From positions 1 to 24,421 of IMG/VR virus record IMGVR_UViG_3300037488_000914: a DNA stretch of 24,421 bases; one strand, given 5' to 3'. The position numbers and the translations under genes are program-made. Below the pieces are notes generated by a model. That model made no database searches and was not told the DNA's origin. It saw only the letters and a list, made by a program, of their open reading frames with translations. The DNA is from a virus. Of the stretch, positions 13,411 to 20,946 are shown piece by piece (within the stretch, counting starts at the first letter, position 1; each line of letters begins with the position of its first letter).

Positions 13411-13935
13411 TTATTTAACGATCTCAAGATTTTCTTCTAAATCTTTTTTTAATTCGTCTTCTTCTTTATCTTCTTTCTCTTTCTTTTCTTCCTTAGCTTC
13501 CTTTTTCTCTTCGGGTTTTTCTTCTTCTTTTTCAACCTTCTCTTCTTTTTCTTCTTTTGGCTGAAGTTCGTTGATCTCATTCTGTATTGCATCTATTTTA
13601 CTGAGCAACTCGTTTTTCTTTGCTTCGTGATCGGCTGCTCGTTGTCGAATTTCTTGAAGTTTAACCTCAATTTCCGACAACTTACTCTCCTCTCGTGTTA
13701 ACATGGTCTTAGCCTTATCAACAAGTTTTTGCTGGTTTTCATATCCTTTCTCAAGACCAGAACCGTCGGTCATTTCCCCCTTGAACAGACCATCGTAATC
13801 TTTTAAATGACCACGAAGTAGTTGAATCATTTCCTTCTTTTTCTTGACCTTTTCTTTTACGTCGGTATTCCCTTCGGTTAAAATATCTACAACCGACTGC
13901 AACAAAGCGTCTGAAAAAAGTCTCTTGCTAAACAT
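13411..13935 (-). CDS. Acidic coiled-coil protein, probable prohead core component
   Basis: A protein of 174 residues. After an N-terminal helix (MFSKRLFSDALLQSVVDIL) residues ~30-125 form a predicted coiled coil (KLVDKAKTMLTREESKLSE). The last ~50 residues are nearly all Glu and Lys with Asp, in the same style as the acidic part of gp22. T4 places its acidic core protein gp67 between gp20 and gp21, so by position and composition this is a candidate internal core protein, though longer than gp67 (80 residues). Tightly packed with neighbours (1-3 nt gaps), so part of one operon. Confidence 0.6.
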   Translation of the reverse strand: MFSKRLFSDALLQSVVDILTEGNTDVKEKVKKKKEMIQLLRGHLKDYDGLFKGEMTDGSGLEKGYENQQKLVDKAKTMLTREESKLSEIEVKLQEIRQRAADHEAKKNELLSKIDAIQNEINELQPKEEKEEKVEKEEEKPEEKKEAKEEKKEKEDKEEDELKKDLEENLEIVK

Positions 13936-13936
13936 G

Positions 13937-14269
13937 TTATTCCTTTATATTCTTTAAAGCTTCTTTAATTTTCGTAACAAAATTTGGTGTTGTAATTTTA
14001 AAACGATCTATAGCGTTTTTGGTTTTGCGATCTATAAACTCAACACGAATTTCCTTTTCGAGTGGAGACAAAATAATATTCATATCATCAAGTTGCAGTA
14101 TGGGTTCGTCTAACGTGTTGCGTTCCCATTTGGTAGTAAAATTTTTTAGAAGCTGAAGTAAAGAAGCAACTGCTTTAGTATCAGCTTCATCAGCATTAGC
14201 CCAAAGCGTGGTGGCTTCTTTCAATTCTTTTCGCATTGTTTTTAAATCTTTCATTGAACCTGTTTCCAA
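13937..14269 (-). CDS. Hypothetical head-module protein
   Basis: A protein of 110 residues with no recognised family. The N-terminal half is helical (KDLKTMRKELKEATTLWANA). The C-terminal half contains LDDMNIILSPLEKEIRVEF followed by IDRFKITTPNFV, probably a small beta/alpha domain. The first 19 nt overlap the upstream gene. Met-5 (MKDLKT) is an alternative start. It belongs to the four-gene insert between gp20 and gp21. Confidence 0.55.
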   Translation of the reverse strand: METGSMKDLKTMRKELKEATTLWANADEADTKAVASLLQLLKNFTTKWERNTLDEPILQLDDMNIILSPLEKEIRVEFIDRKTKNAIDRFKITTPNFVTKIKEALKNIKE

Positions 14270-14658
14270 GCAAAATCAACGACTTTTAAAAATTCTTGAG
14301 TATTTTGGCTCATACGTTCTATCATTTTATCTTTATTTTCAGCATCCAAAGCATTCATAACCGTCAATAATACATTGGCAGTTGGTGGATCGATATCAAT
14401 ACTATCACCATTGGTTAAAGTAACTTTAATCAACTGATTACTATCAACAACGCTCTGAATATCATTCAAAAGATCTTCTTTAATTGGCTGCTTATTCTCT
14501 ACTTTTTTTTTAGAGAGAAACATTCCTTTAGCAATCTCTTTCTTAATTGTATCTAATTTGGATGTTGCTTTATCGGCAATTCCACACGAAAAAAGTTTTC
14601 CTAGCTTGGAAGCCTCTCCGTTTTTAATACAGTTAATAAGTTCTTGTATTTTATTCAT
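14251..14658 (-). CDS. Hypothetical head-module protein
   Basis: A protein of 135 residues, not recognised. It opens MNKIQELINCIKNGEASKLG. A central segment, IKVTLTNGDSIDIDPPTANV, looks like a small beta unit, and a helix follows (LLTVMNALDAENKDKM). No membrane or signal sequence. A late-promoter-like AATAAATA (14681-14688) lies just upstream, so the four small genes plus gp21 may form a late unit separate from gp20. A weak GTGAG SD precedes the start. Confidence 0.55.
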   Translation of the reverse strand: MNKIQELINCIKNGEASKLGKLFSCGIADKATSKLDTIKKEIAKGMFLSKKKVENKQPIKEDLLNDIQSVVDSNQLIKVTLTNGDSIDIDPPTANVLLTVMNALDAENKDKMIERMSQNTQEFLKVVDFAWKQVQ

Positions 14659-14680
14659 AGTTACTCACAATTTACTAAAC

Positions 14681-14688
14681 TATTTATT
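14681..14688 (-). promoter_or_regulatory. Late-promoter-like AATAAATA for the small head genes and gp21
   Basis: AATAAATA on the minus strand, 22 nt before the ATG at 14658, inside the 76-nt gap after gp20. Confidence 0.5.
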
Positions 14689-14734
14689 TTTATTCTCTTT
14701 TTCATCCAACCGGCTTCGTGTCCAAAAAAAACCA

Positions 14735-16345
14735 TTAAATTCCAGTATCTTCTGGAGTTTCTGGAACTTCTTCAGTAGCAGGTTCAGCCAGATCTGCGCC
14801 GGTATCTGAGACTTCGGCGTCTGGTGTTGGTTCAGCTTCTATACCACCTTTAGCTTCCGTGTTGGTATCTTCGTCAGACTTCCCCAATTCTCTATCAATT
14901 TCTACCATTTCCTGATCTGTTTGTTTTAGAACCTCTTTACGAATATAGTTCTCAGAAAAATACTTACCAACATATGGGTCTGCTTGATCGACAATTTCCA
15001 ACCGCGACTTCATGATTTCAGTTTTCTTTAATTCGGCAAAATAGGAATCTGACAAGAAATCATAATAGATGTTTTCTTTAATCATATTCCAATCTTCAGG
15101 CGTTGTGATATTTTTCAGTATAAGCTGTTTCTGTAAGATTTCGTCGAATAGACGACTAAATTTGTGTCTCAGCCGTGTAATAAATTTTGAAAACTTTACT
15201 TCTTCTCTTGATATCTCTGCCGATCTACCAATATTATAAGCGCTGGCAGAATCTAACCGAGTTGTTGGAATGTTTAAAGATTTATAAAGCTTTTTTTGAA
15301 AATATTCAATGTCTTGTATTTCACTCAGATTTTGGCCGCCCGGCAGTGTTGTCACTTCGCTATTCCGCTCGCCGCGCTTCGGAAACCAAAAATCTTCTAA
15401 AATGGTCGAGTGTGAGCGATCATCGCGAACCTCGCCCGATTGTGGATTGTATACAAGCTTATTTCTGTAGCTTCGCATAATATCTTCAATATACTGCTTT
15501 GCTTTAGCGGGTGGCATATCGCCGATATCAATGTTGAAAATCCGCCTTTCTGGAGCACGAGTAATACGATATATTACCAACGCATCTTCCATTGCACGAA
15601 GATTATTGAACGGTTTAATTGCCTTATGCAAGTGAGAAAGAATCATTGTATTGTCTTCGTTTAATAACCCCGAATGACAAAACACAATACTATCTGAAGT
15701 AATCTTGATACCTTGATTCGAATCAACTTCACGAATTTCCAATCCATCTTTGTTATAAACATAATATTCTTCGGTATCGACAATGCGATCAACCCCGTTT
15801 TTATCTTTTTCTGTCTTAACTTCTTTAATTTTTTTAATACAGCGTGGATCGATGTATCGAAGTTCTTGAATACCTTTAGCGGGCTTTTTTTCATCTATTA
15901 AAATTTGATAATACAATCTAGCATCGACATACCAACGCCGTACAACATCATACGCATTATCTTGAAAATTTAATAATCGTAATACGTTTAAAAATTCTTG
16001 TTGAATTTTTTCCTTTAAAGCGTCTGACATTTTCAAATTATCACCGATGACGACTTGCACCGGTGGCTGTTCTTGATCAACGACAATCACGTCATTGATA
16101 ACTTCATCGATAGCAATTTCAACTTCCGATGAAAGCGACATCTCGCGGTATTTCTTAATGAGATCCGATTCGCTATTGATAATACCGTGTAGATCAAAAA
16201 TATACTTCTGAAAAGCCCCAGAATATGGACCTTTATCGATAATAATTGCAGCATCATCATTTGTGGGCGGTACGAAAGATTTTGTTTTATTTGCTTGAGA
16301 TACTTCATCGCGCCCAAAACGAAAGCCAAAGAATTTAAATGCCAT
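14735..16345 (-). CDS. 20: Portal protein (T4 gp20-like)
   Basis: A protein of 536 residues (T4 gp20 has 524). It forms the dodecameric portal at the special head vertex, nucleates prohead assembly and is the channel for DNA packaging. Supporting segments are MAFKFFGFRFGR at the start, LIKKYREMSLSSEVEIAIDE and INDVIV (about 60-85), the clip/stem region with ITRAPERRIFNIDIGDMPP, and KSLNIPTTRLD with AYNIGRSAEISREE, a hallmark of gp20 portals. The C-terminal ~70 residues are acidic and Pro-rich and probably disordered. It follows the zinc-ribbon orphan; no clear NATAAATA site precedes it, so it may be read from upstream promoters. Confidence 0.94.
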   Translation of the reverse strand: MAFKFFGFRFGRDEVSQANKTKSFVPPTNDDAAIIIDKGPYSGAFQKYIFDLHGIINSESDLIKKYREMSLSSEVEIAIDEVINDVIVVDQEQPPVQVVIGDNLKMSDALKEKIQQEFLNVLRLLNFQDNAYDVVRRWYVDARLYYQILIDEKKPAKGIQELRYIDPRCIKKIKEVKTEKDKNGVDRIVDTEEYYVYNKDGLEIREVDSNQGIKITSDSIVFCHSGLLNEDNTMILSHLHKAIKPFNNLRAMEDALVIYRITRAPERRIFNIDIGDMPPAKAKQYIEDIMRSYRNKLVYNPQSGEVRDDRSHSTILEDFWFPKRGERNSEVTTLPGGQNLSEIQDIEYFQKKLYKSLNIPTTRLDSASAYNIGRSAEISREEVKFSKFITRLRHKFSRLFDEILQKQLILKNITTPEDWNMIKENIYYDFLSDSYFAELKKTEIMKSRLEIVDQADPYVGKYFSENYIRKEVLKQTDQEMVEIDRELGKSDEDTNTEAKGGIEAEPTPDAEVSDTGADLAEPATEEVPETPEDTGI

Positions 16346-16384
16346 ATTAATTCCACCCTAAGTAAATATAATCATCTTGTATAT

Positions 16385-16780
16385 TTAGTTCTGTTTATGG
16401 TCGTCACATGCAGTGTACCACCATCCATCAGTGTACAGTTTTCCAGGTTTACCACAAACCTCGCAAACAGCACTCGATTTTCTTTCAGTCTCATCAACAA
16501 GTTTTAACATCTCATCATTACCATAATGGTTAGTATAGAAACATAATTCGCCATATTTTTCTTTGATTTGAACCGCTTGTATCGGACAATCTTGATTTTG
16601 TTGATTATATTGTTCAAGTTTTTCCGAAAGGTTATATATCAATTCAAACCAACCATCACCACACTCAACACCAAAAAGAGTAATTGGCTCGCAAATCTCG
16701 CCTTTACCTGGTCGATATGCCATAACCTGATACACTGAAGGAAATTTTTCTAATAAGAGTTGCTGTTTTTCAAGGTCCAT
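16385..16780 (-). CDS. Zinc-ribbon-containing conserved orphan
   Basis: A protein of 131 residues. FGVECGDGWFELIYNLSEKL in the middle, a QIKEKYGELCFY segment, then CEVCGKPGKLYTDGWWYTACDDH with CxxC plus a downstream Cys and His, suggesting a small zinc ribbon. I recall proteins of this plan (GDGWFxLI, VKEKFGxLRFY, CEVCGxPG) from many phages and bacteria, without known function. It begins 1 nt after the Vsr-like endonuclease gene, with its GGAG SD inside that gene's 3' end. The two could form a mobile cassette, or this may be an older resident gene between gp19 and gp20. Confidence 0.6.
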   Translation of the reverse strand: MDLEKQQLLLEKFPSVYQVMAYRPGKGEICEPITLFGVECGDGWFELIYNLSEKLEQYNQQNQDCPIQAVQIKEKYGELCFYTNHYGNDEMLKLVDETERKSSAVCEVCGKPGKLYTDGWWYTACDDHKQN

Positions 16781-16781
16781 A

Positions 16782-18287
16782 TTATCTCCAAATATATACT
16801 AAATTACCACAATCAAAAAGTTTATAAAATCCGTGTTCTTCCATCATTTGAAATTCTGTTTTATTGTCATCATAATCATCAAACAGTTTTTTAAGTTTAT
16901 GTTTCTGAAACTTGTTCCGTGACATTAACTTTAAATCATTTTCATGATAATAAAAATAATTAGAGGTAGTTTTGTGAGATAGAACAAAACCAATTGCGTT
17001 ATACATTTTTCCAGTAGAGAACCTTCTGTCAGCATACGATACTACACTTTTCGGTTGATATTTATTAGTATAATATTTAAATAGTTTTGAAGCTCCACCA
17101 ATTACAGTTGTATATATTTTATTACAGAATCTAGTTAATTCAATATCGCACGATTTTAAAAATCTTGGCTTAGCAAAACACATCACCGCTACAATTTCAT
17201 TATTATACTTTAGCGCCAAATTAACACTAGAATTCATTACGCCTTGACGATGGTTTTGTTCTAAAAATAAATTGGCTTCTTTAGCCTTAATTTCCACAAC
17301 TTGGCACTCTCGGCCATATAGGCGCTCTTTGAATATTCCAAGATGTGCGGCTATGATAGATTTACAGATTTCTTCTTTGAGCAACCATTCATTTTCAAAG
17401 AACTGTAGAATTTTAATACCCTTTTGTGTACATTGTTCTAATTTATGCAATTGGCCTTCTTTGTCGTTTCGGTGCCAATAGCAGCCATTGTATTCAATTG
17501 CAAGTTTTCTTTCTGGTAAATATATGTCAAGTTCTTTTGGACTTATAATAAGTCGCGTGTTCTCTTGAACTTCTCCAGAATATATAGATTTGATATAGTC
17601 AACTATTTGTTTTTCTTCTTTTGAAATTTTACAATAATTGTTTGTTGGTACATTATATCTTTTACATAGTTGGTCAATAAGAGCAGACGATACTCCATTT
17701 TCTTGAGCAATGACAGTATGCGGCTTTTGATTCACGACGTGTTCGGTATATAAAAGATCTCTATTAAATTTATCCGATATCTTGGGCACTTTGGCCCGCT
17801 CTTCTCTATATTTTTTAGACTGAAGATATGAACAATGCCCGTATTTTTCTTGACACGTTTCTTTGATTTTCTGTTTAGTAATATCTAATAAGTTTGGATT
17901 TTTAACGCCGTATTTTTCTAAACAGGTCTGTTGAGCTTTTTGTATCTTTAAAGAATCTTTATTGACACAATCTGACGAACAATACACGTTAAATACTTGA
18001 TTAACCCTCGAAAATCTTACTGGGTTTCCACACACCTTACATTTTGGCTGTTCTTTGATATCATTTAGTATACAATATACCCGAATGCGAATTGAAGAAT
18101 TTTCTGGTAAAAAGTTGGTATTGTTAATTATGTCATGATATATATTTGTCCAATTTCTTTTTTCCCACCAATCGATACAACAAGCCCGCGCATTAAATTT
18201 GTCATTTGGATTAATCAAAAGAAAACGAATATTTGTTAGAAACGTTTTCAAATCAAAAAATAGTTTATTGTCACATTGCATAGTCAT
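16782..18287 (-). CDS. Vsr-like (EDxHD-type) homing endonuclease
   Basis: A protein of 501 residues. There is an N-terminal zinc finger (CKVC at 83-86, then C103 and C107) and two YG-type DNA-binding repeats (CLEKYGVKNPN and CQEKYGHCSY, 122-153). A helix-turn-helix-like segment follows (TVIAQENGVSSALIDQLCKRYNV). The nuclease core is KELDIYLPERKLAIEYNGCYWH (251-272), with Glu, Asp and His as in very-short-patch-repair-type homing enzymes such as I-Bth0305I. A C-terminal domain carries GGASKLFKYY, SYADRRFS and FQKHKL, frequent in phage Hef-like endonucleases. It interrupts the conserved gp19-gp20 order, has its own TATAAATA at 18330-18337 and a hairpin before its start. The start is MTM (second ATG two codons on). 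Confidence 0.8.
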   Translation of the reverse strand: MTMQCDNKLFFDLKTFLTNIRFLLINPNDKFNARACCIDWWEKRNWTNIYHDIINNTNFLPENSSIRIRVYCILNDIKEQPKCKVCGNPVRFSRVNQVFNVYCSSDCVNKDSLKIQKAQQTCLEKYGVKNPNLLDITKQKIKETCQEKYGHCSYLQSKKYREERAKVPKISDKFNRDLLYTEHVVNQKPHTVIAQENGVSSALIDQLCKRYNVPTNNYCKISKEEKQIVDYIKSIYSGEVQENTRLIISPKELDIYLPERKLAIEYNGCYWHRNDKEGQLHKLEQCTQKGIKILQFFENEWLLKEEICKSIIAAHLGIFKERLYGRECQVVEIKAKEANLFLEQNHRQGVMNSSVNLALKYNNEIVAVMCFAKPRFLKSCDIELTRFCNKIYTTVIGGASKLFKYYTNKYQPKSVVSYADRRFSTGKMYNAIGFVLSHKTTSNYFYYHENDLKLMSRNKFQKHKLKKLFDDYDDNKTEFQMMEEHGFYKLFDCGNLVYIWR

Positions 18288-18300
18288 GGCACTCGCCCAA

Positions 18301-18330
18301 AATAAAACTCACTATTACGTGAGTCTTATT
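18301..18330 (-). terminator. 12-bp hairpin between gp19 and the homing endonuclease
   Basis: On the minus strand AATAAGACTCAC pairs with GTGAGTTTTATT over a GTAATA loop (one G-U wobble), and TTTTGGG follows. The U-rich 3' arm makes it a likely terminator for gp19 transcripts, or a structure that masks the endonuclease start 13 nt downstream. The late promoter at 18330-18337 abuts its 5' arm. Confidence 0.55.
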
Positions 18331-18337
18331 ATTTATA
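18330..18337 (-). promoter_or_regulatory. T4-type late promoter (TATAAATA) for the homing endonuclease
   Basis: Perfect TATAAATA on the minus strand directly after the gp19 stop. Initiation ~7 nt downstream would fall inside the 5' arm of the hairpin at 18301-18330, removing its outer base pairs. Confidence 0.55.
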
Positions 18338-18931
18338 TTATAAGATTGGTCGCGGATCGTCCGTTTCTGTCTGAAAGTAATCATACATCAAGGTGCATGT
18401 AAATTCTTCAATTGTGTCGTTTGTGTCCCAAGCCAAGTCTATCGCCGATACTTCTGAAGGATACATACCAATAAATTTATACCTAGCAATCACCTCACCC
18501 TTTTTATCATAATGAACCACAGAGGCGTCCCTCTTATACGAGCTACCGGGGTTGTCTGCGACAATATTATATGGAACCACGCGTATGTTTTCGTTATGAA
18601 GGTTAATCTTGTTATTCCACGTCTCAAGTGCCCGGCGAACGCTAAAGTCTTCATCGTTCAGTATGGTAACAGTCCATTCAGCAAAAGTTCTATCACCAGC
18701 AACCTTAATCTTGCGACCAAAATAAGGAACCTCAATTGTTCCTACCGTCATCGCTGGAATACTGGCAGCACGACAAGTAAAAGTTAACTTGGTTTCGCTA
18801 GGCGCACCGGGAAGGGTCGCCTCTCCATTAGACATCAAATCAAGTTGTACCCGGAACAAGTTCGGCCTTGCGCCACCTGCCGCAAAGTTTTTCTTGAAGT
18901 CTTCGATATTAAAAGAATATTTGTCAACCAT
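18338..18931 (-). CDS. 19: Tail tube protein (T4 gp19-like)
   Basis: A protein of 197 residues (T4 gp19 has 163). It forms the hexameric rings of the inner tail tube. FAAGGARPNLFRVQLD corresponds to the T4 FESGDFARPNLFQVEI segment. FTCRAASIPAMTVGTIEVPYFGRKIKVAGDRTFAEWTVT is the core of gp19 (T4: FQCKATALPAG and NRKINVAGDRTFDDWTVT). LNDEDFSVRRALETW and MYPSEVSAIDLAWDTND follow as in T4. Extra length comes from the N-terminus and a short insertion. A strong AAAGGAG SD precedes the ATG and a late-promoter-like AATAAATA is at 18952-18959. It follows the sheath gene by 26 nt. Confidence 0.94.
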   Translation of the reverse strand: MVDKYSFNIEDFKKNFAAGGARPNLFRVQLDLMSNGEATLPGAPSETKLTFTCRAASIPAMTVGTIEVPYFGRKIKVAGDRTFAEWTVTILNDEDFSVRRALETWNNKINLHNENIRVVPYNIVADNPGSSYKRDASVVHYDKKGEVIARYKFIGMYPSEVSAIDLAWDTNDTIEEFTCTLMYDYFQTETDDPRPIL

Positions 18932-18951
18932 GTGGGTTCTCCTTTAGAAAT

Positions 18952-18959
18952 TATTTATT
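18952..18959 (-). promoter_or_regulatory. Late-promoter-like AATAAATA for gp19
   Basis: AATAAATA on the minus strand overlapping the sheath stop codon, 20 nt before the gp19 ATG. It would give a short leader that keeps the AAAGGAG SD. Confidence 0.5.
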
Positions 18960-20859
18960 AAAACTTTCCAACAACTTCTTCAAATGCAACACCGGTTCTA
19001 ACTGCGATGAAGTTCAATTGAATGAAATTGATAGAACGCGCTGGCTTAATGTAAATATCACCAACAAACTGATTGCTATCAATAATTTCTGGTGTATTGT
19101 TTGTTGCATCACAAACAACCCTGAAATCATATACGCCTCGGCCAGCCTTCACTTGTCTCAGATATGGCTCAACCATATTCTTGAATGATGCACGGGTGAA
19201 ATCGTCATTGAACTCAAACAGCAAGAATCTAGCTGCCAGAGCAATAGCCTTTTCAAGCACGATGAACAATCTACGAACGTTAATACGATCAAATGCACTT
19301 GGTTTACTTAATAGAGTTTTGTCACCAAAGAGCACGATGCCCTGACCCGGTAAAGAAACCACTGGGTTAACGTTGTGCATGTACAGATCGTCTCTATCAG
19401 CCTTGTCAGGATTATAAGCCAACTTGATGGCATTTTTAATCTGACCGCGATTCAAACCGGCAGGCGACCACCAAGGATCTCTTTGAGTGTCGGTTCTAAC
19501 ACAAAGCCCGGCGATGTCACCATTCAACGGAACCCAACGATAGGTATCATTGTACTTGTCGTACATATACTTCCAGTTGTTGTCCATGACGGCATAAGAA
19601 GTCGAGATTTGAAGATCTTCGCGATCTAGCAAAACTGATGTTAGAGGATCTTGCTCACCAACTACGGAATCCATTTTTGGTGAAACAAGTGCAATACAAT
19701 CTTTGCGGCTTTCGCAGATGTTATTAATAACGTATCTTGCTACATTGGTGCTATAATTCGCCAACATTACAAGAGCAACATCTACCAATTCTGCATTCGC
19801 AAACATATCGTATCCACTCTCCACATCGCCATCGGTCGGAGTGCTATCAGCACCACTGCCAGCGGCGAACTGTTCGGTGATTGGAGCGGCATCAATAAAC
19901 GCAGTTGTCGGATCAGTGTTTGTTAAAGCAGCAGGAACGTTCGAATCGATTGTATTTTCCAAAATGCGAACATAGCGCGATTTTTGATTCAAAACATTGA
20001 CCCAATAATTCCCAGCACCATCTTCTTTCTTAGCCGTAGTAACCTTTGACATGAAAGAATATTTCTCGAGAACTTGGCCCTTCAACCCAGAAACCTTTCC
20101 AACGCCATCAATCACTACTGCGTGAATTTCGTCGTTGGTTCCGCCAGCATTTTCGATATAAGGCGAAGTCGATGGAGCAATACCAAAAACCTCATAATAT
20201 TCCCATCGGAACTGTACGCTGCTACCAAGAGCAATATACGGAGTCGCAACAGCAGAATCTAGTTGCCACTCGGTTGCGGAAACTCTTGCAATGATAGTTC
20301 GTTCAACAGTAGCACCACTAACCGTGGCCGTCATTCTAGAACCAACAGCAAGAAAATCGTCTGCACCAGCCGCAAAAACAATTTTATCAGCTTCACCTGA
20401 ATTTTTTGTCTCAACGTTTGTTACAATAGTTTTGAAAGCTTTAGCAGATGGACAAATAGAAATTTTAAATCCATCGCCAAATGATCCAGGATATCTTGCG
20501 CACGATACATCAGAAATACCAAAAGGACCTGCAATTGCAAAGTCGCTGTCGTTTTTAACTAGAATCGTACCAGAAGATTTATTGGCATTCTTAGCATCGG
20601 ATTTAATAACGCGAACAAGCCGCAATTTATTTCCATATGCCAAAAAGCTTGCTGATGTAAACCATACAGCAGCATTATCAGTATCTGGTCGACCGTACGA
20701 AGAAACGAGTTCATCTTCAGAACTAACTAAAATTATTTCATCGCATGGACCCCAACGAAAATCGCCCACTATTGCGCCGTCAGTTGTTGATACGGCAGGT
20801 ATGATAGTAGTTAAATCGATTTCGGTAACATTTACGCCTGGACTAAGTGAGAATGCCAT
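18958..20859 (-). CDS. 18: Tail sheath protein (T4 gp18-like)
   Basis: A protein of 633 residues (T4 gp18 has 659). It forms the contractile sheath around the gp19 tube. It begins MAFSLSPGVNVTEIDLTTII with VSTTDGAIVGDFRWGPCDEI, the standard N-terminal strand-exchange segment. In the C-terminal half, RWVPLNGDIAGLCVRTD, DPWWSPAGLNRG and FDRINVRRLFIVLEKAI with a FEFNDDFTR segment are hallmarks of contractile sheath proteins. The middle (about 100-350) is variable and likely the surface-exposed domain. A GGAG SD precedes the ATG and a late-promoter-like site lies at 20916-20923. Confidence 0.95.
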   Translation of the reverse strand: MAFSLSPGVNVTEIDLTTIIPAVSTTDGAIVGDFRWGPCDEIILVSSEDELVSSYGRPDTDNAAVWFTSASFLAYGNKLRLVRVIKSDAKNANKSSGTILVKNDSDFAIAGPFGISDVSCARYPGSFGDGFKISICPSAKAFKTIVTNVETKNSGEADKIVFAAGADDFLAVGSRMTATVSGATVERTIIARVSATEWQLDSAVATPYIALGSSVQFRWEYYEVFGIAPSTSPYIENAGGTNDEIHAVVIDGVGKVSGLKGQVLEKYSFMSKVTTAKKEDGAGNYWVNVLNQKSRYVRILENTIDSNVPAALTNTDPTTAFIDAAPITEQFAAGSGADSTPTDGDVESGYDMFANAELVDVALVMLANYSTNVARYVINNICESRKDCIALVSPKMDSVVGEQDPLTSVLLDREDLQISTSYAVMDNNWKYMYDKYNDTYRWVPLNGDIAGLCVRTDTQRDPWWSPAGLNRGQIKNAIKLAYNPDKADRDDLYMHNVNPVVSLPGQGIVLFGDKTLLSKPSAFDRINVRRLFIVLEKAIALAARFLLFEFNDDFTRASFKNMVEPYLRQVKAGRGVYDFRVVCDATNNTPEIIDSNQFVGDIYIKPARSINFIQLNFIAVRTGVAFEEVVGKF

Positions 20860-20915
20860 TTTCTATCTCCTATAATAAAAAAGACTTTAGAATCTTTCGT
20901 CATTCTATACATCTT

Positions 20916-20923
20916 TATTTATT
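20916..20923 (-). promoter_or_regulatory. Late-promoter-like AATAAATA for gp18
   Basis: AATAAATA on the minus strand within the 87-nt gap between gp17 and gp18, leaving a leader of about 50 nt. Confidence 0.5.
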
Positions 20924-20946
20924 AAAAGCAAAAACTTCACAAACTA

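Noticed and set aside
17060-17067. AATAAATA on the minus strand inside the Vsr-like endonuclease
   Set aside because: Intragenic with no gene start just downstream; chance match expected in AT-rich DNA.
20291-20875. 194-codon plus-strand frame opposite gp18
   Set aside because: It lies within the well-supported sheath gene, has no SD or promoter and no family pattern.
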